This document shows, in pieces, positions 6,829 through 15,745 of a stretch of DNA of 64,000 bases. The translations under genes were made by a program, and so were the position numbers. Numbering within the stretch: the first letter of the stretch is position 1; the number at the start of each line of letters is the position of its first letter. The stretch comes from Corynebacterium sp. HMSC078H07. GTDB lineage: Bacteria > Actinomycetota > Actinomycetes > Mycobacteriales > Mycobacteriaceae. The notes beneath the pieces were generated by a model that worked only from the letters and a program-made list of their open reading frames with translations, made no database searches and had not been told where the DNA came from. Location of the stretch: the NCBI RefSeq assembly GCF_001812805.1, contig NZ_KV810455.1, forward strand, positions 43,567 through 107,566, read 5' to 3'.

Positions 6829-9800
6829 GATCGGGGTCCTGGTAGGTGGAGGCGTCGATAAGCGAATAGCCCGTGCGCGCCTGCGGGCGACCATTGATGG
6901 TGGGCTCGTCGTACTTGACCACAATCGTGCCATCCACGTAAGGAGACAGCGTCTGGATGAGCTTGAAAGGCGTGGCCAGAATCATGTGGAAACCAAAGGA
7001 CGTAAAGACGGACATGGCCGTGCGCGTAAACGTAGGATCGGCGCGGTCAAAGGCCTCATCCAGAATGATGGAACCATAGGTGGGCACGTCCTGGTCCGGC
7101 TCCGCCAGCCGGAAGCGCAGGGCCGCTGCCAGGCAGAAAAAGACGAGCTTTTGGGCCTGGCCGCCAGACAGCGAGGCCGAATCCTGGTAGGTGTTGGCCG
7201 TGGTGCCATCCGGGTACAACTCGCGGCCGATAAAGCTGACGTGCCGCCGGGTATCGAGCACCACGTTGCGCCAGCGGATATCCTCTGGCTGGCTCGAGCC
7301 CAAACGGCTCAAGATCTTGTCCAACGCGTGGTAGCGCTGCAGAGCAGCCTCTTGATCATCGGCGTTGATCTCGCCCAAGCTGTGGGAAGTGGCAGCATCC
7401 AGGTCCCGCTGGAAGTCTTGGACCACCTGGCCGCGGGCATCCTTGACGTCAATGCGCAGGGTGCGCTCTCCATTAAAGGGCGAGCGCTCCAGGGACTTGT
7501 TGATGTATTCCATGCGCCTCTCAATATCGCTGCGAGCACGGCGCAGGTCGGTGGTGAGGTGGGAGAGGTTGCGCACGGTGGAGCCGTTGAGCAGCTCGAG
7601 GAAGCGGGCGCGGAAATCCGCCAGGCGGTCAGCGCGGAGGAACTTGAGCTTCTCAATGCCTTCGCCAGCGAAGCTCGCCTGTGGCTCAAGGTCCGCGGCC
7701 TCCGCCGACCACTGGGCCAGATACGTGTGGAGGACAGAGACAATTTTGGCATTGGCGTCCTCGATGCTACGCGTGGCGGTGCGGGCGGTGTTCTGGAGGC
7801 TGGCCTGGACCTCATCGCGCCGGGCATCGATGTCATCGATGGTGAGCTTGCGCTTGCCTTTGTGCAGGGCTTCTTCGACTGCTTTCGCGATGTCCTGGTT
7901 TTCGATTTCAGGCACGGTGCCAATGATGCGGCGGCGCTCCGTGGAGCGCTCGAGCTCGCCTTCGATGTTGCCCAGGTGCTTCTGGGCGTCGTTAAGCCGG
8001 GCGCGTGCGGCCTTGAGCTTGGCCTTGGCCTGCTCGTGGGCCGCGGCGAGGGCTTGGGCCTCCGGGGAGGAGGCCAGCGAGTCATACTGCTCCTGCAGAT
8101 CCCGCCGGCGAGCCTCGGCGGAGGCGGTGTCGATGTCCTGGAAGGAGGTTTCCAGCACCTGTTGGGCTTTATCGCGCTGGGAGCGCAGAATGTCCACCTT
8201 CCGGTTCAAGTTCTGGACCTGCTTGGCCGTGGCACGAGCGGTGGCCTTGGCCTCCGTGAGTTGGGCGCGCAAGAGCTCAATCTTGGCGGTGTTGGTAGAG
8301 CCCACCCGGTACCAGGCGGTGCCGGTAAAGCGCTTGCGGTCATCCTTGATGAAGCGGGTTGAGCCGTCCTTATCCTTGGGGCGGCTTTCCAGGCCATCGC
8401 GGGTCACCGCCGGGGTGCTGGTGACCTGGTCCAGCTCTGCCACCGAGTCCACACACTCGTAGTTGAAGCGGCGCGAAATGTGCTGCCGCACCCAGTGCGC
8501 CATGGCGTGGTCCTGGAATTCCAGCTTGTGGATAAGCTGCCGCGGGCTGCGCGCGGACGCCGGTGGTGATGCAAACTCCGGAATGGTGCGGTACTCCAAA
8601 CGGGTGCCCACGTTGCGCGAATTGACCCACTGGTTGATGGTGTCGCGGGCAGCCTCGGGAACGAGCAGGGTGGCGGCAAAACCGTGGAGGAGCTTTTGAA
8701 TCACCGGCTCCCATTCCGCCTGCTGCGGGCTGATATCGATGAGCTCGCCGGCGAAGGGAAGCTCGGATTCGGCATAACCGGTATCGCGAGCCAGCTGTGC
8801 GCGCAGTTCTACTAAGGCTTTGTCGATGTTGGTGCGCCGCGAGCTAAATGAACGCAGCTCGCTATCGAGCGCGGCGCAGGCGGTGGCAGCGTCGCGGGCG
8901 GCCACGCCGGCTTCTTGCTGCTCGTTGATGAGGTTGGCGAAGTCAGCCTCAAAGTCCGCGATCCGCAGCTTCGCGTTGGCCTGGAGTTCTGCAAAGCCGT
9001 GCGGGCTGAACTCATAATCCTCCGTCCACGCGCCAGCTGCTGCAGCCAGCCGCTGGAGTTCCTTTCTGCGGTGCTCAATCTCTTTGTCCGCAGTTTCCAT
9101 CTTGGCGCTTAAAGCATCGAGTTCGCCGGCGCTGAGCTGGGTCACGGCCAGCGCGGCTCGGCGTTCGGCATCATCCAGGTGCGCGACGTCAGCGTTGAGG
9201 GCCTCAGCCTGGGACTGGGCCTCCGCCAGCTGTGCTGTGAATGCGCGGATGAGGTAGTCCAATTCTTCCGCCACCAGGCGCGTGCGTACTGCCGGCAGCG
9301 CCTCACTCATGGCCTCTGCTTTCTCCTTATCCGCTTCAGCGCTAGACCGCTGAGAGTGAAGTTGGGGCAGGGTACTAAGCGTATCAATCTGCGCTTTGAC
9401 GTCCTCTACCCGCAGGTAGGCCTGGCGCAAATCCTCAAACTGCTCCACGGCTTCATCCGCTCTGGTGAAGGTATCTGGCACATCCAGCATGTAATCCCTA
9501 AAGAGCTGGTCCAAGCTGGACAGTGACTTCGCGGATTGCGTGCGGTGAAGAAGGAGCTGGCCCTCCACATTCTTAATCCCTAAGCGTTTGCGGAAGCGGT
9601 CCGCAAACGTGGCATAGGTCGGCGTGAAGGACGCGCCGGGGCCCTTATACAGCGCCCTGATCTTGCGGCTATCCAGGCTGCGGGTGAGCAAGGGGCTGAG
9701 CTTATCGACGTCCTCATCGCCCGGCACCAGCCCATACAACTTCTTTACCTGGCCTACGGAGTTCTCACCGCCGTTGAGGCGGAAAATGGCGATGAGGGTG

Positions 9801-10183
9801 TGCTGCTTGCCCTGGCCATTGTCATAGGTCAGCGCCACCACCGAGTTGGTGGCACCTTCGCGCAGGTACTCCGGGGTAATTTCGCCGGTCTGCGTATTCT
9901 CCTGCTGCCGCCACGCTCCGCGCACGTAGGAGACCAAGTTGCGGCCGTTGTGCCGTCCGAGGTCTTGTTGCGAGGCCGCGTTGAACTTCACGTGGTTCTG
10001 GGGGACAAGGACCGCTGACATGGCATCCAGCAGCGTGGATTTACCTGAGCCCGAGCCACCCGTAATGAGGAAACCTTTGCGCGCTACCGGGATGGAAAAG
10101 TAGCCGTGAAAGGTGCCCCAGTTGATGAGTTGGATGCGGCTGATGCGGAACTGGCCTGGGTAAAGGTCCGTGTGTTTAGTCAT
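6815..10183 (-). CDS. jetC: Wadjet SMC-like ATPase subunit JetC
   Basis: 1122-residue SMC-type ATPase (MukB/MksB-like). The Walker A loop GGSGSGKST is at residues 42-50, long coiled-coil arms rich in Ala, Glu, Arg and Leu flank a central hinge, and the ABC signature SLSGGQAQK is near residue 1003 with Walker B SIILDEAFDRAD near 1037. As in the family, the ATPase drives DNA-loop extrusion on small circular DNA and presents it to JetD. ATG 10183 is preferred because it places the P-loop at the usual distance; the longer frame to 10336 runs through jetB. It overlaps jetB by 8 bp and jetD by 14 bp. A long plus-strand frame opposite this gene is a codon-bias shadow. Confidence 0.92.
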   Translation of the reverse strand: MTKHTDLYPGQFRISRIQLINWGTFHGYFSIPVARKGFLITGGSGSGKSTLLDAMSAVLVPQNHVKFNAASQQDLGRHNGRNLVSYVRGAWRQQENTQTGEITPEYLREGATNSVVALTYDNGQGKQHTLIAIFRLNGGENSVGQVKKLYGLVPGDEDVDKLSPLLTRSLDSRKIRALYKGPGASFTPTYATFADRFRKRLGIKNVEGQLLLHRTQSAKSLSSLDQLFRDYMLDVPDTFTRADEAVEQFEDLRQAYLRVEDVKAQIDTLSTLPQLHSQRSSAEADKEKAEAMSEALPAVRTRLVAEELDYLIRAFTAQLAEAQSQAEALNADVAHLDDAERRAALAVTQLSAGELDALSAKMETADKEIEHRRKELQRLAAAAGAWTEDYEFSPHGFAELQANAKLRIADFEADFANLINEQQEAGVAARDAATACAALDSELRSFSSRRTNIDKALVELRAQLARDTGYAESELPFAGELIDISPQQAEWEPVIQKLLHGFAATLLVPEAARDTINQWVNSRNVGTRLEYRTIPEFASPPASARSPRQLIHKLEFQDHAMAHWVRQHISRRFNYECVDSVAELDQVTSTPAVTRDGLESRPKDKDGSTRFIKDDRKRFTGTAWYRVGSTNTAKIELLRAQLTEAKATARATAKQVQNLNRKVDILRSQRDKAQQVLETSFQDIDTASAEARRRDLQEQYDSLASSPEAQALAAAHEQAKAKLKAARARLNDAQKHLGNIEGELERSTERRRIIGTVPEIENQDIAKAVEEALHKGKRKLTIDDIDARRDEVQASLQNTARTATRSIEDANAKIVSVLHTYLAQWSAEAADLEPQASFAGEGIEKLKFLRADRLADFRARFLELLNGSTVRNLSHLTTDLRRARSDIERRMEYINKSLERSPFNGERTLRIDVKDARGQVVQDFQRDLDAATSHSLGEINADDQEAALQRYHALDKILSRLGSSQPEDIRWRNVVLDTRRHVSFIGRELYPDGTTANTYQDSASLSGGQAQKLVFFCLAAALRFRLAEPDQDVPTYGSIILDEAFDRADPTFTRTAMSVFTSFGFHMILATPFKLIQTLSPYVDGTIVVKYDEPTINGRPQARTGYSLIDASTYQDPDHAQP

Positions 10184-10826
10184 CTGAGATGTCCTCCTCA
10201 GCGTCCTCGGTGCGTGCCAAGCGGGCGTATTCATCCCGGATGGCGGTGACCGTGGAGGCGTCGAAAAGCTGGCGCAGCACCGGGGAGACCTCCAACCGGC
10301 CTTCGGTCTCCGTGGCGCTGAGCAGGGAATAGTCATTCTGGATTCGCTTTATGGCCGCGTTGAAGCGCTTGGTGAATCCGGCCTCGTCGCGGTTATCCAC
10401 TGCGCGGACATAGCCGATGCTCTCCCGGAGATCTTCTACGTCCACGATGACGCGCTCACCCGGCAGAGCCAGTCCTAGCTCTTGGCGCAGGTTCAACAAG
10501 ATGGCGGTATCGATGTGCTTGAGCTTGTCCGTGCGCAGCACCTGCGGGATGCTCAAGCTCTCCTCTTCCACCATGCGGGTAAAGGCAAATCCCTCGGTCT
10601 CATCGACGACGAGCTCCAAAAAGACGTCATGCAACCGGGCGCGGAGATTGTCTTCATCTGAGATGATCGCTGACCACAGCACCGGCTCCTTCTGCGCGCG
10701 GATAAGTGGGCCCTGGAGCAGCTGCACCAAGGCGCGACGCGAGTGGTAGGTCAGCGTTCCTTTATCGTGCTCCCACAGCGGGGGCTCGTGCGCGGAATCC
10801 ACGCGGGGGCTGTTGGCGGCGGTCAC
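10176..10826 (-). CDS. jetB: Wadjet subunit JetB (DUF4194, MukE-like)
   Basis: 216-residue DUF4194 protein, the MukE/MksE-like winged-helix partner that bridges JetA and the JetC heads. Characteristic blocks are LVQLLQGPLIRAQKEPVLW near the N-terminus, LHDVFLELVVDETEGFAF in the middle, and GRLEVSPVLRQLFDASTV near the C-terminus. The start is GTG 10826, overlapping the jetA stop as GTGA, which implies translational coupling. The acidic tail (EDAEEDISDD) precedes an 8-bp overlap with jetC. Confidence 0.88.
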   Translation of the reverse strand: MTAANSPRVDSAHEPPLWEHDKGTLTYHSRRALVQLLQGPLIRAQKEPVLWSAIISDEDNLRARLHDVFLELVVDETEGFAFTRMVEEESLSIPQVLRTDKLKHIDTAILLNLRQELGLALPGERVIVDVEDLRESIGYVRAVDNRDEAGFTKRFNAAIKRIQNDYSLLSATETEGRLEVSPVLRQLFDASTVTAIRDEYARLARTEDAEEDISDD

Positions 10827-12295
10827 TGAAGCTCCTCAACGGTTGTGTGATCGAAATACATGGTGGGAATCTGCGCGGCGCGCACGGTGCCGTCCTCCTC
10901 GGTCCACGTCACCTTTTCATGCGACTCCCGCACAGCGGGCAGCGGATTTTGGTCAGCAATGTGGACCAGTCCCACCACGCTGGCTAATCCTTGTGTTGCG
11001 GGATGGGCCTGCAACACCTGGGCGATGGTGCTCGGGCCGGAGTCGCTCACTGTCTGCCGAATCGCCTCGTGCAGCTCCTCGAAATCGATCTCGGACTCGC
11101 GAACCAGCTCGTAAAGGGCGTGTGCGTCGTCTTCGCCCGGTTGGTAGGCCACGGGTGCTTCCTCGACCACCTCCCGTCCCGGGTTAGCCAAGCGGATGCG
11201 GGAGACCGAGTGGATGGACATGCCGATGCGCTGCAGGGGCGTGTCCATCCGGTGAAAGGCCTTAAGCTCTCTTGCTTGCGCGGCATCAATAGCCATACCG
11301 CGGGCTTCTCGCAGCAGCTCAATCATGCGCCGGTCCTCCGCGAACTGCTCCGAGGACACGTAGTGGCGCAGGCTGCGCGCCAAACCCGTCATGGTCTGGT
11401 TGACCTCAAAGCTGGTTTCTTCCATATCGCGGAAGAGACGACGCAGCTGCCTTCGTCTCTCCGGTGCCAAATCCTGGCCCGCTTCACTATCGAGCACCTG
11501 CTCAATCCACTGGTCCAGCCAGGCACTGCGCTCCCTATCCATAAGGAGGGAATAAAAGCCCTGGAAGCTGCGGCCCGCATCCGATTCTGCGATGTGGTCC
11601 ACGCCGTTGAAGATCTCCTCCAGCACGTCACCGCGGTAGCCCTCCGGATCCAAAAGCTGCCGGCGCAGCTGGTGGTTGAGCGTTTCAAGATCGTGGCGAA
11701 CTCTGGCGAAATCGCTCGGTACCGCCATAGCCATATTGAGCACATCCTGGACTCGTTCCTCAGTCTCGGCGGCAGTGAGCCTTTCAAACTGACCCAGTTG
11801 TGCTTTTTCAATCTCGCGGTCAATGCGTGCGCGTTCTGCCTCCAAACTGGCCACGCGGCTGGCGATGTCCTCATTGGTATCCCGCGCCAACCTCTGCAGA
11901 GCCGAGCTAATGGATTCCACACGCGAGGCCGTCACCGTGGTCACCGGTTGTTCCCAGCGCTCAATAGCTTCCAACGCCGATAGGGCTTCCTCGCTGGGCT
12001 CTAGTGTTTCACCCCGCGAGCTCCTTCCGGATTTACGCAACAACCAACCGGCCTTGACCCAGTCATTGCAATAGTTTTGTGGGGTGCGCGGCATGGGAAA
12101 CTCGCTGGCAATCACCTCGAAATCGGTGACCATGAGCTCATAGACTTCCGCCGCCGGGCGCGCCCGAGTGCCGCGGGGAAAGTACTCCGCAATCAACGCC
12201 AGAATCACCGGCGCATTATCCGCAGCGAGGAGCCGAATCGCGGCGGAATCGTGCATCAAGCGCCGGAGTGACAGCGCGCGTGCTTCAACAGACAT
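10823..12295 (-). CDS. jetA: Wadjet kleisin-like subunit JetA (DUF3375)
   Basis: 490-residue DUF3375 protein, the MukF/MksF-like kleisin subunit that closes the Wadjet ring. It begins MSVEARALSLRRLMHDSAAI, has a winged-helix N-terminal region with YCNDWVKAGWLLRKSG, a long helical middle and a C-terminal block EVVEEAPVAYQPGEDDAHAL. ATG 12295 matches the normal N-terminus. There is no good Shine-Dalgarno; a CAGAAT motif 7 bases upstream could be the -10 of a leaderless transcript. It is the first gene of jetABCD. The sequence around this start has a degenerate copy upstream of the neighbouring primase-helicase gene. Confidence 0.88.
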   Translation of the reverse strand: MSVEARALSLRRLMHDSAAIRLLAADNAPVILALIAEYFPRGTRARPAAEVYELMVTDFEVIASEFPMPRTPQNYCNDWVKAGWLLRKSGRSSRGETLEPSEEALSALEAIERWEQPVTTVTASRVESISSALQRLARDTNEDIASRVASLEAERARIDREIEKAQLGQFERLTAAETEERVQDVLNMAMAVPSDFARVRHDLETLNHQLRRQLLDPEGYRGDVLEEIFNGVDHIAESDAGRSFQGFYSLLMDRERSAWLDQWIEQVLDSEAGQDLAPERRRQLRRLFRDMEETSFEVNQTMTGLARSLRHYVSSEQFAEDRRMIELLREARGMAIDAAQARELKAFHRMDTPLQRIGMSIHSVSRIRLANPGREVVEEAPVAYQPGEDDAHALYELVRESEIDFEELHEAIRQTVSDSGPSTIAQVLQAHPATQGLASVVGLVHIADQNPLPAVRESHEKVTWTEEDGTVRAAQIPTMYFDHTTVEELQ

Positions 12296-12331
12296 GATTC
12301 GATTCTGACAGGTGGGGCGGACATGCGCAGC
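12274..12331. repeat. Direct repeat copy 1 (jetA start region)
   Basis: 58 bases spanning the first codons and upstream region of jetA. They align without gaps to 15200-15257 with 45 matches by hand count. The best-conserved part is GATTCTGACAGGTG, followed after a short variable part by CGCAGC. Confidence 0.6.
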
Positions 12332-12432
12332 GAAGACTGGCTCAAATATTCGAAGCCCGCTGTCTGGCATTCGATCTGCAGAGCGCAGGTCAAAATAATC
12401 ACGCCCACGGAGGCGGGGCCATGAGCGAGGCT

Positions 12433-12666
12433 TTAGGCTGCGTCCGCTTGGTCGCCTTGCACCTCAACGCTGCCCATAAAATAGCGCGAATGCGACTTTT
12501 TCAAGGATTCCAGGGAGGGCGCTGAAATGTGGGCGATCTCCACGTCAGGATCGTTAATTGCTGCTTCGCGGCGGAGGCGTTCCTTAAGCGCTTCAGCTGA
12601 ATCCGAAAGTTGTTTGATGAAAGACTCGCCTGAGCGACGTTTGTAGGTTATTACAAATTCAGCCAC
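12433..12666 (-). CDS. Small conserved-looking protein beside primase-helicase
   Basis: 77-residue protein starting VAEFVITYKRRSGESFIKQL and ending in a mixed acidic tail. GTG 12666 is chosen because CGGAG lies about 7 bases upstream; the in-frame ATG at 12684 lacks a ribosome site. The sequence reads as one beta strand followed by a helix (SDSAEALKERLRREAAI) and a strand (DVEIAHISAP), a compact single domain. I recognise no family. It lies downstream of the primase-helicase gene on the same strand, about 90 bp away, and may be cotranscribed with it. Both genes sit between the two direct-repeat copies, so they may have moved as a unit. Confidence 0.55.
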   Translation of the reverse strand: MAEFVITYKRRSGESFIKQLSDSAEALKERLRREAAINDPDVEIAHISAPSLESLKKSHSRYFMGSVEVQGDQADAA

Positions 12667-12757
12667 TGTGCTGCTCCGATTCATCTGGCTGTCCAACAAG
12701 GACTTTGGTTGTGCACGGCCCCTAATCTAGTAGGAATCGGCCATGCACGGGGAAACC

Positions 12758-15022
12758 CTAAATATCATTGCGAGTGAATCCCTGCTTGGCTATGGTCGAA
12801 CTTCTCTTTCTGAAGGCCGAGGCGAGGGCAGGGACGTTGGCGTCGAGAAAATCGTGCACGGTGGCAGAGATGCTCTCTTTGTCCTTGGTATCACGAGTGA
12901 CTCGGCCAACCTGTTGAATGACAACGCCACGGAAGCTTACAGGCGCTGCCAGGACAAGAGTATCGAGTGCGGGAAGATCAATGCCTTCGCCGGCTACCTG
13001 GGACATGGCCAAAAGGACAAAATGCGGTGTTGCGGCAAGTTTCTCACGAACGGCTTGCCTCTCGCTTGCCTTTTGCCCGCCGTGTAGCTGAAGGACGGGG
13101 AAGGGGGCGTCGGCAAGCAATGTGTTGAGGGCAGTGAGGTGTTCGCGTCGTTTCACCAGGACGAGGACCGTGTGCTTGTCCTGCGCTGCTTGTGTGATGA
13201 CATCGGCGATGAGTTGGTTGCGGTGTGCATCAGCCGCCAGAGCGGTGTCGAGATCGGGCCAGAACTGGTAAGGAGCATCGTAAGTGAACTCCGTGTTGTG
13301 GACTACATAGTCGCGGCGCCCAGGGCGTTCGAGTTCGACGGTTTGGCGGATAGGGCCGCAAATGAGGGGAAGCAGCTTATCGAGACCGTCGGAACGGTAG
13401 GGCGTCGCGGTCATGCCGAGCATGAAACGAACGTTGAGGTGAGCTAGAACGTTGGTTAAACCCGCAGCGCCGACTCGGTGGCATTCGTCAACGATGATCT
13501 GTCCATAGGCAGAGAGAAAATCAGTCTTGGAATCATTGCGGCTAATGGACTGGGCTGTGACAATGTCTACCACGCCGCTGAGCTTCTTCTTGGCGCCCGA
13601 GTATTGTCCCACCTGAACATCAGGGAGAAATTGTTTCAGAGCTTGGCGCCATTGGGTAGCAAGTTCCCTCGATGGAACGATTACTGCAGTGGGGACTGAA
13701 CGCTGGGCGATGATGGCACATGCCATGACGGTCTTTCCAGTGCCGGGAGGAGCAACGATCATTCCAGACTTTTGCTTGAGCATCTGTGTGACGGCGTACT
13801 GTTGGTATGGACGTAGTTCGCCGACGAATGATGCATCGATGCGCCGAGGCTTGGGCGTTCGGCTGCGGCGGGTGACGGTATATCCTGCAGTCTTCAAAAT
13901 GTCGAGGACGTCATCGAGCGTGCCGCGGTCGAGCGTGAGGACTTGGTCCTTCTCATCAAAACGTACGATGAGCCGTGGAGTGCCGAAAGTGGAGAAACGC
14001 TGAGCTTGCTTTATATAAAACTGCGGGTTGGCAAGAGTGCCTAGGTGCCGCAGGGCCGTACGGGTGGTGGCGTCGACGCCCGATAAATCGACGTGGACAT
14101 GTGAATCGTGCGTAACATGGACTTTTCCAGATGCCTTGAGTTTCTTCAGCTCTTCGCGGGTGGGTGCCTGGGGGAGGGATGTCTCGGGATCGGGCTGCAG
14201 CTCAGCGTAGATTCTCTTGAGCTCGGAAAGCGTTGACTTCTTCGTCCCGGCCAAAGCTTCGAATTGGTCTGGCAAAGGATGAAACTCACTGTCGACGAAG
14301 ACCGTTGTACCTTCGGATCGATGGTGGCCAGCCAACGGGAGAGCAATCAGGTTACCGAAACCGCGTCCTTTCGCCGGCAGTGTGTCTTGGGATGGAAAGA
14401 ACCGGTCGAAACTAGAGAAGTATGAATCCGGACTAGCCTTGGCAAGAAGCCCGATCCCTACAGAACGAGCGAGGCTGGCGGGAATAGGTTCGCCGAAGAA
14501 TACCCAGACGTGAGCTCCGTTCCCAGAACGCGATACTTCAATGAGCGGATCGAGGCCCTGGTTCTTGCATTCTTCCGCGTAGGCACGGCCAGCTTGCTTG
14601 AAGTCGTCATCGTCAAAATCGCAGACCAATAGCCGGCAACTATCATCTATGCACAGTGGATAAAGGCCGACGTGGAAGCGGTTGTCTCGGCGAAGGTGTC
14701 CTTCGATCACCTTCGGTGTTAGGGGCTTTAGATCGGGATTTCTTCGGTCATAGTAGCCATTGCTGGCCGGGTACCAGGCCTTCTTCTCCGCAGTATTCTT
14801 GGCGACTGCGTAGACGTCTGTCCTCCCCGTGAAGTAATCCATGAAGAGCGTGATCTTCTCCTCCGGTGAGCGCCTTACAGTATGAACGTTTGCCGGTGGC
14901 GGTGTGTCTGCAGTACTGGGGCGGGAAGGAGTATGACCGAGGGCCTGTAGTAGTTGAGCTACCTGGGACTCCAATTCGCTAACGCGAGTCTCAAGCGCTC
15001 GGAGGCGTTCCTGTTCAGTCAT
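12758..15022 (-). CDS. Primase-polymerase/SF2 helicase fusion (TOTE-conflict-system type)
   Basis: 754-residue fusion. Residues 1-30 form a short coiled coil. Residues about 55-250 are an archaeo-eukaryotic primase domain with the metal-binding cluster CDFDDDDF (135-140), the S-x-H motif in SRSGNGAHVW (H171) and GNLIALPL. Residues about 400-745 are a superfamily 2 helicase with Walker A PPGTGKT (424-430), the DECH box (511-514), MTATPYR and a Q-x-x-GRVTR motif VI. This primase plus helicase layout is that of TOTE conflict-system proteins, thought to act against invading DNA. No nuclease domain is fused or clearly adjacent. ATG 15022 has AAGGAAC 8 bases upstream. Its position beside Wadjet supports a defence role, which remains inference. 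Confidence 0.8.
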   Translation of the reverse strand: MTEQERLRALETRVSELESQVAQLLQALGHTPSRPSTADTPPPANVHTVRRSPEEKITLFMDYFTGRTDVYAVAKNTAEKKAWYPASNGYYDRRNPDLKPLTPKVIEGHLRRDNRFHVGLYPLCIDDSCRLLVCDFDDDDFKQAGRAYAEECKNQGLDPLIEVSRSGNGAHVWVFFGEPIPASLARSVGIGLLAKASPDSYFSSFDRFFPSQDTLPAKGRGFGNLIALPLAGHHRSEGTTVFVDSEFHPLPDQFEALAGTKKSTLSELKRIYAELQPDPETSLPQAPTREELKKLKASGKVHVTHDSHVHVDLSGVDATTRTALRHLGTLANPQFYIKQAQRFSTFGTPRLIVRFDEKDQVLTLDRGTLDDVLDILKTAGYTVTRRSRTPKPRRIDASFVGELRPYQQYAVTQMLKQKSGMIVAPPGTGKTVMACAIIAQRSVPTAVIVPSRELATQWRQALKQFLPDVQVGQYSGAKKKLSGVVDIVTAQSISRNDSKTDFLSAYGQIIVDECHRVGAAGLTNVLAHLNVRFMLGMTATPYRSDGLDKLLPLICGPIRQTVELERPGRRDYVVHNTEFTYDAPYQFWPDLDTALAADAHRNQLIADVITQAAQDKHTVLVLVKRREHLTALNTLLADAPFPVLQLHGGQKASERQAVREKLAATPHFVLLAMSQVAGEGIDLPALDTLVLAAPVSFRGVVIQQVGRVTRDTKDKESISATVHDFLDANVPALASAFRKRSSTIAKQGFTRNDI

Positions 15023-15463
15023 GGTGCGTGTTCCTTGTGCGTCGGAACTAGTTTATCGGACGGCACGCCGTTATAAACCTTGTCGGCTTGGCGTTGTATT
15101 ACTTAGAATAATCGCACGACGAGCCGGCTACCGAAACGTTGTCGCCTGGAGCCGCGTAGGCTCCAGAGCTTTGTGGAGGGCCTTCAGGGCGCAGAGATGG
15201 AGAGCGTGCCTTAACAGTCAAGCCTTGATTCTGACAGGTGTGCCGGATATACGCAGCAAGTGGAGCACTGGAGTGGCCTCTAGGCATTCGCGCACAACTC
15301 GGTTGTTCTTGAGAAGAGTCTCACTGCTAGGTGAAAGACGCTTCAGGTGTAAGTGTCATGCTGGGAAAGGAGCGCTGAAGGCTTCCTCTACGCAGATTCT
15401 CCACGAGCGCTAATCTCTGAGATAAGCAGGCACTGACTACTGAAGGACAAAGGACGGATTAAA
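15023..15463. other. Intergenic stretch upstream of primase-helicase
   Basis: Apart from the 58-bp jetA-like repeat, this roughly 440-base region shows no gene I can support. It separates the minus-strand defence genes from the plus-strand small ORF and VapBC50-like pair. Confidence 0.4.
15200..15257. repeat. Direct repeat copy 2 (decayed jetA start)
   Basis: Aligns gaplessly with the jetA start region (12274-12331). On the minus strand it can still be read from a TTG as LTVKARSPSLR, against MSVEARALSLR in intact jetA, and then loses similarity. It lies about 180 bp upstream of the primase-helicase gene, on the same strand. Confidence 0.6.
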
Positions 15464-15616
15464 TTGACAAAGTCAACCGTTTCAAAGCCAGACAACATTA
15501 ATACTTCTGTAGCTCAGGTACAGAACATGGATGAGGAAGACCGTCGCCGCTACGTCGAGTACTTAGGGCGGGAGATTGCCAATTGGTCCGCGGATCTTAA
15601 CCGCCGTCTAGCTTGA
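15464..15616 (+). CDS. Possible 50-residue protein
   Basis: A short frame from TTG 15464 reads MTKSTVSKPDNINTSVAQV and ends YLGREIANWSADLNRRLA. AGGACGG lies six bases upstream of the start. The C-terminal half is a plausible amphipathic helix (EEDRRRYVEYLGREIANW). I recognise no family. It precedes the VapBC50-like pair by about 130 bp on the same strand. Ribosome site and protein-like composition support it, but its size makes it uncertain. Confidence 0.4.
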   Translation: MTKSTVSKPDNINTSVAQVQNMDEEDRRRYVEYLGREIANWSADLNRRLA

Positions 15617-15745
15617 CCAAAGGGCTTAGGGGGTGCCGAATTGGGGTAGTTTGTGGTTACGTACGTGCGGTATGGCTACGATTGGAGGGGATTTCACTTG
15701 TAAGTGTAAAAATGTTGTTGGCGTGATAGAGAGGAAGGAGCGCCG

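Noticed and set aside
6713..8362. 549-codon plus-strand frame opposite jetC
   Set aside because: Lies wholly antisense to a well-supported ATPase gene; its composition reflects high-GC codon bias and no domain is visible.
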